Part shown: positions 5,988 through 14,516 of the stretch, one piece after another
Numbering within the stretch: the first letter of the stretch is position 1
How the letters are laid out: each line of letters starts with the position of its first letter
Source of the DNA: an uncultured Lachnospiraceae bacterium
GTDB lineage: Bacteria; Bacillota; Clostridia; Lachnospirales; Lachnospiraceae
DNA length: 64,000 nt
Direction: 5' to 3'
Assembly: GCA_949502235.1 (NCBI GenBank)
Contig: CATBDC010000004.1
Location: forward strand, 84,169 to 148,168
The notes under the pieces: model-generated
Seen by the model: the letters and a program-made list of their open reading frames with translations, nothing else
Database searches by the model: none
Told to the model about the DNA's origin: nothing
Made by a program: the position numbers and the translations under genes

Positions 5988-8714
5988 TCATGATTTCTCT
6001 ATCTCCTTCCTCCCAAGCCTAACCTCTTCCATTTCCTCTGCCAGCTCCTTATCCATATGGTTAAACAGATAATTCTTCCCGCTCTCTCTTCTTTTCTCAT
6101 ATTCTTCCCTGATTAAATGCTTTGTAATTTCTACCTCTTCACGAAATTCTCTTGCCGATATAAGCTTTCCCCCCTGTCCCAGCGTCACCACCTGCTCCAC
6201 GCCATCGGAGGTTACAACAGTCACATGATATTTCCGCCCAATCTCATGAACCACCTTTTCAATATACTGATCCGCCGTCTCTGCCTCCTTCGTATAAACC
6301 ACATGGATATTATGATATTTCTGAATTTCCAGGGCGTATCCTTCCACCTTATAAGCGTCAAACACAAGGATCACTGTACACTTTTTAAAGCCCTGATAAT
6401 TACACAGGACATCCATCAGCTTATTTCTCGCGGCCTCAATATTCACCCTTGCAAGTTCCTTTAAATCCTCCCATGCAAAAATTACATTATAGCCGTCCAC
6501 CAGCAGATATTCCTGAAGCCTTTCCTCTTTCCTTCGGCGCCTTTGTTCCGGCTCTCCCATAACCTTTCTGGGGCCTGTGCTGTTTTTCCTTTCAATCTTT
6601 CCATATGTACGGATAAAAATCTCCTCAAGCTCCTTTTCCTCCTCCCTGCTAAAGGAGCCTGCTGCTCTTCCCATACTGGGTTTTCGCAGACCTCCATCTA
6701 GATCTGCCGCCGGACCGGACTGCTTCCTTCTCTTTTCAAGCTGGTTTTCCAGATGCATGTAGGAAGGTACTTCATTCCAGGGCACATGAAATCCTGCCCC
6801 ATGGGCGCAGAATACAGAGCCCGCCGGATTCTCCATATCCCGTTCCGGATCATACCCGCTCTCTGAAATAACCTCCTCTGCATTATGACAAGGCGCATAT
6901 CTTCTGTAAGTACAGGATAATCTTCCGCTTCCCTTCGTATAGCCCGCAACCTCCAGCTGATAATCCCGCATGCATGACACTGGAGCATTTCCTGTAAGCA
7001 CAGACATCTCTCCCTCTGTTTTTGGAGGTTCGAATTCCCCGTGCATCCTCTGAATGTCCGTAAGGGCACGTCCCACCATTCCTGACGGCACCTCCAGACG
7101 GAAATCATAATAAGGCTCCAAAAGCACACTCTCTGCCTGCATAAGTCCCTGCCGGACGGCCCGGTATGTTGCCTGTCTAAAATCACCGCCCTCAGTATGC
7201 TTAAGATGTGCCCGGCCCGCCGCGAGGGTAATTTTCAGATCCGTAACCTCTGCCCCCACAAGTACACCCCTGTGGGGCTTTTCCAGTAAATGTGTCAGAA
7301 TCAGCCGCTGCCAGTTCTTATCCAGCATGTCCTCGCTGCAGTCCGTATCTACAGTCACGCCGCTTCCAGGAGCCCCGGGCTCTAAGATCAGATGAACCTC
7401 CGCATAGTGCCTCAAGGGTTCAAAATGCCCCACTCCTTCCGCCGTTTTCCCAATGGTTTCTTTATAGACAATGTTTCCGGTGTCAAAGGAAATCTCTGTT
7501 CCAAAACGTTCCTTTACAATGCTTTTTAAAACCTCTGTCTGCACCTCTCCCATCAGCCGCACATGTATTTCCTGAAGCTCCTCATTCCACACGATCCGAA
7601 GCATGGGATCTTCCTCTTCCAGCTCCTTAAGCTTCATAAGCATCGTATGGGCATCGCACCCTTCTGGAAGCTCTGCGCGGTAATTCAGCACTGGCTCCAG
7701 TATAGGGGTAACCATATTCGTTTCCGCGCCCAGGCCCTCTCCCGGGTATGTATGGGTAAGACCCGTCACCGCACAGACCTGCCCTGCCCGGACCTCCTTT
7801 GCCATCTCGTATTTTTCGCCGGAATAAATGCGTATCTGGTTAACCTTTTCCTCCCATTCTCCGTCACTCTTCCGACCCTGGGACAATATGTCCTTCACCT
7901 TAAGAGAGCCGCCCGTTAACTTGATATGGGTCAGCCGCTCCCCCTTCGCATCTCTGGAAATCTTGTAAACTCTCGCTCCAAAGGGTTCTTCTTTTCCGCT
8001 CTCATTCTGCCCGGCTCCTTTTGTATATTCCTGAAGGCCCTCTAAAAGCTCCCTAACTCCCTGAAGCTTAAGCGCGGAGCCAAAATAGCAGGGAAATACT
8101 TTTCTTTCCTCAATCAGCTTTGCAATTGTATCCTTTTTTAAGCAGTCATGGTCCAGATATTCCTCAAGCGCCTCATCGTCACATACAGAGCACTCCTCCC
8201 ATAGTGCCTCTGTCCTTACATCAAAGGCAATACAGCCCTCATCCAACTTACTCTTAAGTTCCTCTAACAGCTTCCCCCTGTCCGTGCCCGCCTGATCCAT
8301 CTTGTTGACAAATAGAAACACCGGTATCCTATATCGTTTTAAAAGATTCCACAGTGTCCTCGTATGCCCCTGTACTCCATCCGCGCCGCTAATTACAAGC
8401 ACCCCGTAATCCAGTACCTGAAGCGTACGCTCCATTTCTGATGAAAAATCCACATGCCCCGGGGTATCGAGAAGAGTTATGCCCATATCACCAGACTTAA
8501 GCTCTGCCTGCTTGGAAAAAATGGTGATTCCTCTGCTCCGCTCCAGAGAATATGTATCTAAAAAGGCATCCCCGTGATCCACCCGGCCAAGCCTTCGTAT
8601 GCTGCCGCACAGATACAGGATACTCTCTGATAATGTTGTTTTTCCGGCATCCACATGAGCCAGCAGAGCAATACAGACATGTTTCTTTTGGCTATTTTTA
8701 GATATTTTTTCCAT
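5988..8714 (-). CDS. Tet(M)/EF-G-like GTPase fused to Rae1/YacP NYN nuclease domain, 908 aa
   Basis: Residues 1 to about 650 form a ribosomal-protection-type translational GTPase: G1 AHVDAGKTTL, G3 DTPGHVD, G4 NKMD, then EF-G-like domains II-V. A basic linker (about 650-730, RRRRKEERLQ) leads to residues 735-908, an NYN domain of the YacP/Rae1 type with LLVDGYNVIFAWEDL, LVFDAYKVEG, ETADQYIE, VVTSDGVEQ and ISAREFREEV. Rae1 of Bacillus subtilis cuts mRNA in the ribosomal A site, where EF-G-like factors also bind. In the domain IV tip, Tet(M) as I remember it has SPVSTPADF; here the matching segment is KHTEGGDF, so drug displacement is doubtful. The start at 8714 has GGAAAGGGG 8 nt upstream. It overlaps the preceding gene by 17 nt. 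Family assignment is firm; function is inferred. Confidence 0.85.
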   Translation of the reverse strand: MEKISKNSQKKHVCIALLAHVDAGKTTLSESILYLCGSIRRLGRVDHGDAFLDTYSLERSRGITIFSKQAELKSGDMGITLLDTPGHVDFSSEMERTLQVLDYGVLVISGADGVQGHTRTLWNLLKRYRIPVFLFVNKMDQAGTDRGKLLEELKSKLDEGCIAFDVRTEALWEECSVCDDEALEEYLDHDCLKKDTIAKLIEERKVFPCYFGSALKLQGVRELLEGLQEYTKGAGQNESGKEEPFGARVYKISRDAKGERLTHIKLTGGSLKVKDILSQGRKSDGEWEEKVNQIRIYSGEKYEMAKEVRAGQVCAVTGLTHTYPGEGLGAETNMVTPILEPVLNYRAELPEGCDAHTMLMKLKELEEEDPMLRIVWNEELQEIHVRLMGEVQTEVLKSIVKERFGTEISFDTGNIVYKETIGKTAEGVGHFEPLRHYAEVHLILEPGAPGSGVTVDTDCSEDMLDKNWQRLILTHLLEKPHRGVLVGAEVTDLKITLAAGRAHLKHTEGGDFRQATYRAVRQGLMQAESVLLEPYYDFRLEVPSGMVGRALTDIQRMHGEFEPPKTEGEMSVLTGNAPVSCMRDYQLEVAGYTKGSGRLSCTYRRYAPCHNAEEVISESGYDPERDMENPAGSVFCAHGAGFHVPWNEVPSYMHLENQLEKRRKQSGPAADLDGGLRKPSMGRAAGSFSREEEKELEEIFIRTYGKIERKNSTGPRKVMGEPEQRRRRKEERLQEYLLVDGYNVIFAWEDLKELARVNIEAARNKLMDVLCNYQGFKKCTVILVFDAYKVEGYALEIQKYHNIHVVYTKEAETADQYIEKVVHEIGRKYHVTVVTSDGVEQVVTLGQGGKLISAREFREEVEITKHLIREEYEKRRESGKNYLFNHMDKELAEEMEEVRLGRKEIEKS

Positions 8715-9429
8715 CAAAAATACCCCTTTCCGAAAACCTGTGACCATCAGCAGAGAGATACTTCTGCGTATATGCACACACTGCAAAGCATTTCCCGCAT
8801 AAATCTGTTTCAATACCTGTTGCTTCAGACATAATTTCCACCTGCTTTTTATAGCATTTTTCTACATCTACAAGCTCTTCTCTCTCCATACCTGCTTTCC
8901 ATAACGTCCCCTGAAGGGCCTGTGTGGGACAGTTTTCCACACACAGTCTGCATGCTCCACAATGGGATTCGTCTACCGCCTCATCACATTCAAGAGGCGC
9001 ATTTGTAAGCAGTGAGGAAATCCGCACGGCTGAACCATATTGAGGTGTTACTAATAAATTATTCTTTCCGATCCACCCAAGCCCCGCCTGAACAGCTACG
9101 GTTTTATGGGGAAGCCGGGAACGGTTATCCTCGCTGACCTTTACACGGTCTGTCGTCTGGGCATATGCTTCAAATCCAATGCCTGTTAAATATTCTTCTC
9201 CTGCTGTGATGATTTCATTTAGTTTTTTATTCAGATCATAATACAGGTGATAGTATTCCACAGTAGGCGCATTTTTAAGATCCATAATAACCTTTTTAGG
9301 AAGCGGGACAGCCACTGCAATACCTATTTTAAATTCACAGTCAGGGATACTGCTCATATCACCAATCCCAACCAGGCCGGCGTCGTGATTATATAATATT
9401 TTTTTTAGTCTTTCGGTTCGCTCTGTCAT
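8698..9429 (-). CDS. QueG-like double-cluster ferredoxin protein, 243 aa
   Basis: The C-terminal half carries two iron-sulfur motifs: CGACRLCVENCP (about 156-167), and CGKCFAVCAY (about 210-219) with an upstream cysteine. The N-terminal half resembles the cofactor domain of epoxyqueuosine reductase (AGLGWIGKNNLLVTPQYGS, a QueG-type signature). The protein is much shorter than QueG (about 380 aa) and lacks its C-terminal repeats, so it is probably a QueG-like oxidoreductase of unknown substrate rather than QueG. The 3' end overlaps the GTPase-nuclease gene by 17 nt and yaaA is 30 nt upstream, so the three form an operon. Confidence 0.75.
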   Translation of the reverse strand: MTERTERLKKILYNHDAGLVGIGDMSSIPDCEFKIGIAVAVPLPKKVIMDLKNAPTVEYYHLYYDLNKKLNEIITAGEEYLTGIGFEAYAQTTDRVKVSEDNRSRLPHKTVAVQAGLGWIGKNNLLVTPQYGSAVRISSLLTNAPLECDEAVDESHCGACRLCVENCPTQALQGTLWKAGMEREELVDVEKCYKKQVEIMSEATGIETDLCGKCFAVCAYTQKYLSADGHRFSERGIFDGKNI

Positions 9430-9459
9430 TTCAAATTTGCACCCCCATTTACATCCAAA

Positions 9460-10209
9460 TCAGTCCTTTAAAAATATAAACTCTTTTTCAGAGGACAACT
9501 CTTTTTCAAAATGATACCCCAGCCTGTTAAATTCCTTAATTCCTTCCGGCTCCCGGATACTGTTCTCAGCCATAAACCTTACCATCTCGCCCCTAGCCAT
9601 CTTCGCCAGTGTCCCCTTTTGAATAATCTTATCTCCTCTTAACTCTCCGAACACACAGGTAATATAGGTATCCTGTGGATCCAGATATTTCTCTATGCAT
9701 CCGGAATATTCTTTTGAAGCAAGATTAATAATCGTGACCATAGTCTTATCAGCCGCAACTTCCTCATAAATTTTTCCTTTCCAGAAGTCATACAGATCCT
9801 TCGTGCCATTTACTTTTGCCTTTGCCTGCATTTCCAGGCGGTAAGGCACTACTCCGTCAAAGGGCTTAAGAACGCCATAGAATCCTGAAAGAATCCGCAG
9901 ATGGCTCTGGACATACTTACATTCTTTTTCCGTAAATACTTCCGGCGCCATATACCGATACTGGATTCCTTCGTAGGAAAGCAGAGCCGGGGTCGGATTT
10001 CTGTCAAGCCTCATGTCCTTAAGTCTATCGAAGTTAAGCCTGGCGAGCTTCTCATTACATCCCCACAGCTTCTGCACCTCTAAAAAGGAAAGAGCCTGTA
10101 CCCATTGCAGGAGCCTTTCCGTATCCTCCAAAAAAACAGGCATAGACTTGTATGGAAGGATATCTGTTTTTACATTCATCTTCTTTGCAGGAGAAATTAT
10201 AATTTTCAT
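9460..10209 (-). CDS. yaaA: Peroxide stress protein YaaA, 249 aa
   Basis: The sequence begins MKIIISPAKKM, the hallmark of the YaaA (DUF328/UPF0246) family, and continues with LSGFYGVLKPFDGVVPYRLEM and YDFWK, both typical. In Escherichia coli YaaA limits free iron and protects DNA during peroxide stress. The ATG at 10209 has GAGGAGGGAAAGG just upstream; a longer frame to 10248 adds non-family residues. It is the first gene of the operon with the Fe-S protein and the GTPase-nuclease. Confidence 0.9.
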   Translation of the reverse strand: MKIIISPAKKMNVKTDILPYKSMPVFLEDTERLLQWVQALSFLEVQKLWGCNEKLARLNFDRLKDMRLDRNPTPALLSYEGIQYRYMAPEVFTEKECKYVQSHLRILSGFYGVLKPFDGVVPYRLEMQAKAKVNGTKDLYDFWKGKIYEEVAADKTMVTIINLASKEYSGCIEKYLDPQDTYITCVFGELRGDKIIQKGTLAKMARGEMVRFMAENSIREPEGIKEFNRLGYHFEKELSSEKEFIFLKD

Positions 10210-10432
10210 TGCCCTTTCCCTCCTCATTGCCGATCCCCATCCGGGCATCCTGTAATATATGTCCTGGGGACATCCCTATTATAGCCTTTATATAAAGCAA
10301 ACACAACTACCCCTCGCAACTTGTACTAATTTTCCCCTATTTTTTCTGGCATTTTGCCTCATTTAATTTTCTCCAATTAATGGTAGAATAGCCACAGACA
10401 ACAAAATACTTTTCAGGAGGCAAGGATACATT

Positions 10433-12622
10433 ATGGGAATTGTATTTAATGACACTGCAAAAACAATTACACTACACACAAAAAATTCATCCTATCAGAT
10501 GAAAATAGGAAACTTAGACTATTTACTGCATCTGTATTACGGACCCTCAATCTGCGATACGGACATGTCCTATCAGATTATGCAGTATGACAGAGGCTTT
10601 TCCGGAAATCCTTATGAATCGCGGAATGCCCGTACCTTTTCACTGGACGCCCAGCCCCAGGAATTTAGCACACAGCAGCAGGGGGATTTCCGCACTGCCA
10701 GCATTGAGGTGGTAAACAGTGACGGAAGCTATTCCTTCAACGGAAAAGCAGTAAGCTATAAAATTACAAAAGGAAAATACAGCCTGGAATCACTTCCGGC
10801 TACATTTGCAATAGAAACCGACACCGCTGATACCCTTGAGGTCACCTTATTTGACGATGTAAGTAAAGTAGAGGTCACTCTTTTATACGGCGTATTTGAA
10901 GAGGCAGATATCATTACCCGGGCCGTAAAGGTGAAAAACCTGGGAAATGCGCCTGTCCACTTAAAGAAAATCATGTCTGTATGCCTGGATTTCTTAAACG
11001 GTGCCGGCATGGATCTTGTAAGTCTTCCAGGGCGCTACGGACAGGAACGGCAGGTGGAAAGACAGCATATGAACCACCACATTCATACTATCGGAAGCGT
11101 CCGGGGCTCCTCCAGCCACCAGCAGAATCCCTTTGTGATTCTCTGTGACAAAGACGCGGCAGAGGATTATGGCAGATGCTACGGGTTTTCACTTATGTAC
11201 AGCGGCAACTTTCTCACAGAGGCCGAGCTTGACCAGTATGATCAGCTAAGGCTTGTTATGGGAATCCACCCGAAGCAGTTTGTTTACGAAATAAAGCCAC
11301 AGGAGGTCTTTGAGGGGCCTGAGGTTGTTATGGCATTTTCCGAACACGGCTTTACTGGACTTTCCCACCTGTATCATGATTTTTACCGCACTAACCTGTG
11401 CAGGAGCAAATTTGTCACAGAGGTGAAGCGCCCGGTTCTCATCAACAGCTGGGAGGCGGCCTTTATGGATTTTGATGATGTAAAGCTTGTAAATATTGCA
11501 AAGGCAGCCAAAAATATGGGGGTCGATCTTCTTGTTATGGACGATGGGTGGTTCGGAAAGCGTGATGATGACAACAGCGGCCTGGGGGACTGGTTTGTAA
11601 ATGAAGACAAAATCAAGTGCGGCCTCCACAAGCTGGTAGAGCAGATAAATGAGCTGGATATGAAGTTCGGTATCTGGTTTGAACCGGAAATGGTGTCCGA
11701 AGACAGCGACTTATACCGTATGCATCCCGAGTGGGTCATGCAGATCCCGGGACGCCACGCCGTAAGGAGCCGGAACCAGCTTGTCCTTGACATGAGCCGC
11801 AAAGATGTACAGGATTATCTGATCGAAAAGATAAACGCTATACTTGACGATGCGGATATCTATTATGTAAAATGGGACATTAACCGCTCTCTTACTGATA
11901 TCTGGTCAAATGAGCTGCCGGGTGAATATCAGGGTGAGGTATACCACCGTTATATCCTGGGTCTTTACCATGTCATGGATGAAATTATTAAGACACACCC
12001 GGATATTCTTTTTGAAGGCTGCTCCGGCGGAGGCGGCCGGTATGACGCTGCTATGCTTCATTACTATCCCCAGTACTGGGTAAGCGACAATAATAACCCT
12101 ATTGACAGGTTAAAGCTCCACTATGGAACCTCCTTCGTGTATCCCACCTGTACAATGGGCGCGCACATTTCCGACAGCGGAAAATTCGTGCCTATTGAGA
12201 CAAAGGCTGTTGTCGCCATGTGCGGAACCTTCGGATATGAGCTGGATGCAACCCACTTAAATAAAAAACAGCAGAAAATCTGCAGAAAGCAGAGTAATTT
12301 ATTCCGCAAGTATTATCCTATTATTTTCAAGGGCGATTACTACCGACTTACGAATCCCTTTGAGCCGGGAAATATGACTGCGTGGATGCACGTATCAAAG
12401 AATAAAAGAGAGGCACTTTTAAGCGTGGTTGTCACAAACCTCACCTGCAACGGGCCCCAGGAATATATAAAGGCAAAGGGACTTAAGCCGGATGCCCTCT
12501 ACCGGGTAAACGGCGGAGATGAGATCCGCTCCGGCTCCGCACTCATGAATGCAGGATTCCCGATTCCCCGGGAGGTTCCAGAGTATAGTTCCTTTCAGTT
12601 TTATCTTCGGATGGTGAAATAG
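10433..12622 (+). CDS. GH36 alpha-galactosidase, 729 aa
   Basis: Hydrolyses terminal alpha-1,6-galactose from raffinose-family sugars or galactomannan fragments. The N-terminal beta-supersandwich (1-330) is followed by the TIM barrel with LLVMDDGWFG (367-376), the nucleophile D482 in VKWDIN, the sugar-binding EGCSGGGGRYD (528-538), and the acid/base D552 in VSDNNNP. Length and motif order match the GH36 AgaA/RafA group. No signal peptide, so it acts in the cytoplasm on imported sugars. CAGGAGG lies upstream of the ATG. It is monocistronic, ended by a strong terminator, and near other galactosidases. Confidence 0.93.
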   Translation: MGIVFNDTAKTITLHTKNSSYQMKIGNLDYLLHLYYGPSICDTDMSYQIMQYDRGFSGNPYESRNARTFSLDAQPQEFSTQQQGDFRTASIEVVNSDGSYSFNGKAVSYKITKGKYSLESLPATFAIETDTADTLEVTLFDDVSKVEVTLLYGVFEEADIITRAVKVKNLGNAPVHLKKIMSVCLDFLNGAGMDLVSLPGRYGQERQVERQHMNHHIHTIGSVRGSSSHQQNPFVILCDKDAAEDYGRCYGFSLMYSGNFLTEAELDQYDQLRLVMGIHPKQFVYEIKPQEVFEGPEVVMAFSEHGFTGLSHLYHDFYRTNLCRSKFVTEVKRPVLINSWEAAFMDFDDVKLVNIAKAAKNMGVDLLVMDDGWFGKRDDDNSGLGDWFVNEDKIKCGLHKLVEQINELDMKFGIWFEPEMVSEDSDLYRMHPEWVMQIPGRHAVRSRNQLVLDMSRKDVQDYLIEKINAILDDADIYYVKWDINRSLTDIWSNELPGEYQGEVYHRYILGLYHVMDEIIKTHPDILFEGCSGGGGRYDAAMLHYYPQYWVSDNNNPIDRLKLHYGTSFVYPTCTMGAHISDSGKFVPIETKAVVAMCGTFGYELDATHLNKKQQKICRKQSNLFRKYYPIIFKGDYYRLTNPFEPGNMTAWMHVSKNKREALLSVVVTNLTCNGPQEYIKAKGLKPDALYRVNGGDEIRSGSALMNAGFPIPREVPEYSSFQFYLRMVK

Positions 12623-12637
12623 TAGAAAAGAGAATAC

Positions 12638-12679
12638 CAGAGCCTGCAGGATACTTTCATATCTATCCTGCAGGCTCTG
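12638..12679. terminator. Bidirectional terminator after the alpha-galactosidase
   Basis: Arms CAGAGCCTGCAGGATA and TATCCTGCAGGCTCTG are perfectly complementary over 16 bp with a 10-nt loop, followed by TTTCTCTCT. It separates the convergent alpha-galactosidase and ATPase genes and can serve both. Confidence 0.85.
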
Positions 12680-12686
12680 TTTCTCT

Positions 12687-14267
12687 CTATACAACCGCCT
12701 CTATGATACGTTTACCATTCACTTCTATTTCACGGACGCCAATCTGTTTTTTCTGATTAAAATTAAAGCTTAGCATATAGCCTGTCTGCAGTCCATAATC
12801 TGACAGATAGTCCGCCAGCTGGCGCTCTCCCCGAAGATTATATTCATTTCCTCTCCAGATCTTCGTCTCTATTACAAACTGCTCGCCCTGATAGTCAACG
12901 ATAATGTCCGTCCTCCCCATGCTCCGGGTACGGGCCTCTACATAATAATTTCCCGTTCCATTAATAATAGGACGCAGATAAAGCAGAAAATACCGCCGTC
13001 CCTCTTCCTCCAGAAATTCTTCCTTTCTGTTTCCATACAACTCATGAAAGTGGAGCACAAATTTTTCCAGAATTCTCCCCATATCCAGATGTCCGTCCTC
13101 TCGGATAAATAGATTCTTATCCCGCAAAGACGCTTTATACATATCCGAAGATTTAAGCTCATCCAGGGAAAGAAAATGATTATACAGCAGCGTGTCAAAA
13201 ATACGGTTTGCCGGTATTACCTTCCCATCCTCATTTTTCACAAATCCAAACATCACGGCAAGGCCAATCACCTGATTTGTCGGATTATATGTGACGGGCT
13301 TCCCGAAGAAAAGCAGCTCTTTCAGCATCTGCTCCAGCTCCGGATAATCTGCCAGCTTACCGATCAGCGATTCAAAGAGCGAATTGCTTTCTGTCAGTAA
13401 TAAGCGGACAGCTGTAAGAAGCCCCTCCTTTGTCCACACAGTTTTACCATCTATTATTTTACACAGCCGGGATACGAGATAAGGATACCCAGACGTATAG
13501 TCATGCAGAAGCTCTGCCATTTTCAAAATATTCATACCCGTATGATGATCTGTCTCATACTCATCAAGCATCCTTTTAATTCTGTCTCTGGACAAGCTCA
13601 TATCTACTTCAAAGTCAGCCGCAATATTCCACGGACTGTTCATTCTATGATCCGCTTCGCTTCGGATCTTTCTTTTAAGATTCTTAATATCATATACCCC
13701 TGCGAGGATAACAGACTGGAAGGTAACCAGTCCCTTTGTATCTCTTTTCAGATAATAGCTGCGAAGCTGTGCAAGAAAGTCCAGGAATACCTGGTTATTG
13801 GATGCGCTGTCCACCTCGTCAATCATCAGAACCACCGGCTTAAAGCTGCAGCCGCAGACACTCTGCAGATGCCGGAATAATGTCATAAGACTATAATCTC
13901 TCTCCTCATTTTCTGCTGTATCCCAGAGCTTCTCCAAAAGCGCTGCCATACCAGGCATATTTTCTGCATGATGACGCCTCATTTCCTGTAAAAACAATTC
14001 AAGAAAGGCAATAGAAAATGTGTGCTCATCTTCAAAAGAAGCGCTGCCAAGATCCTGAAAATCAAGACTTATCACAAGGTAGTCTCCGGCCAGCTCTTTT
14101 TCCAGCGCTGTCAATGTGGTGGTCTTCCCATACTGACGGGCGCGGCTTATGCTAAAATACGCCCCGGCCTCCACCATTGCACGTATCTGACCAATACAGC
14201 CGGACATATCCGCCATATAATGTTTTTCAGGTATACATGGTCCCGTCACATTAAATACCTTTCCCAT
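12687..14267 (-). CDS. AAA-like ATPase with C-terminal PD-(D/E)XK nuclease domain, 526 aa
   Basis: The N-terminal half is an AAA/STAND-like ATPase: the Walker A variant RARQYGKTTTLTAL (about 42-55), Walker B VVLMIDEVD (about 147-155), and a winged-helix region near 300-350. The C-terminal part (about 445-526) has GRTDIIVDYQGEQFVIETK, a PD-(D/E)XK core with the catalytic D and ExK. Such proteins are abundant and often multicopy in Lachnospiraceae and Bacteroidetes. Their role is unknown, with a mobile-element or defence function suggested. It stands alone between a terminator and a repeat element. Confidence 0.8.
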   Translation of the reverse strand: MGKVFNVTGPCIPEKHYMADMSGCIGQIRAMVEAGAYFSISRARQYGKTTTLTALEKELAGDYLVISLDFQDLGSASFEDEHTFSIAFLELFLQEMRRHHAENMPGMAALLEKLWDTAENEERDYSLMTLFRHLQSVCGCSFKPVVLMIDEVDSASNNQVFLDFLAQLRSYYLKRDTKGLVTFQSVILAGVYDIKNLKRKIRSEADHRMNSPWNIAADFEVDMSLSRDRIKRMLDEYETDHHTGMNILKMAELLHDYTSGYPYLVSRLCKIIDGKTVWTKEGLLTAVRLLLTESNSLFESLIGKLADYPELEQMLKELLFFGKPVTYNPTNQVIGLAVMFGFVKNEDGKVIPANRIFDTLLYNHFLSLDELKSSDMYKASLRDKNLFIREDGHLDMGRILEKFVLHFHELYGNRKEEFLEEEGRRYFLLYLRPIINGTGNYYVEARTRSMGRTDIIVDYQGEQFVIETKIWRGNEYNLRGERQLADYLSDYGLQTGYMLSFNFNQKKQIGVREIEVNGKRIIEAVV

Positions 14268-14383
14268 TGGATGCTCCTTTCCTGATTATCGTTCTTATGT
14301 ATCTTCATTGAATCCATTATAATCCTGAAATGCAGAACTCGCAAGCGTTATCCCTATCTGTGAAAATCCCGTGAAAACATGAT

Positions 14384-14516
14384 GTTACTGTTCACACAGG
14401 ACTTTGCATTTACTGCAAAGTCCGTAAGAAAGTGATTCAAGAGTGCAAAAATCCCATTGCCGAAGGCAATTTTAAATGGATTTTTGCAGGTTACTGTGAA
14501 CGGAGTGAACAGTAAC
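14384..14516 (+). repeat. Nested-hairpin repeat, complete copy (A)
   Basis: A 133-bp element bounded by perfect 12-bp terminal inverted repeats GTTACTGTTCAC (14384-14395) and GTGAACAGTAAC (14505-14516). Inside are a hairpin GGACTTTGCA/TGCAAAGTCC (14399-14423), a conserved CGTAAGAAAGTGATTCA, and a second nested hairpin with outer arms TGCAAAAATCC/GGATTTTTGCA and inner arms ATTGCC/GGCAAT around GAA. The right third overlaps the end of the GH53 gene and encodes its last 15 residues and stop. Relatives are at 30.1, 37.8, 45.1, 49.6 and 63.9 kb. Confidence 0.85.

Noticed and set aside
5988..8714. Calling the Tet(M)-like gene a tetracycline resistance gene
   Set aside because: The domain IV tip lacks the SPVST loop as I remember it from Tet(M), and the protein has an extra nuclease domain. 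Resistance cannot be claimed from homology alone.
13176..13880. Long plus-strand frames inside the AAA/PD-(D/E)XK gene and other antisense frames
   Set aside because: They lie opposite well-supported genes, lack ribosome binding sites and have no recognisable domains.
14384..14516. CRISPR array or riboswitch from the hairpin repeats
   Set aside because: The copies are scattered singly, not in an array with spacers. They occur at gene ends and leaders of unrelated genes, in both orientations.
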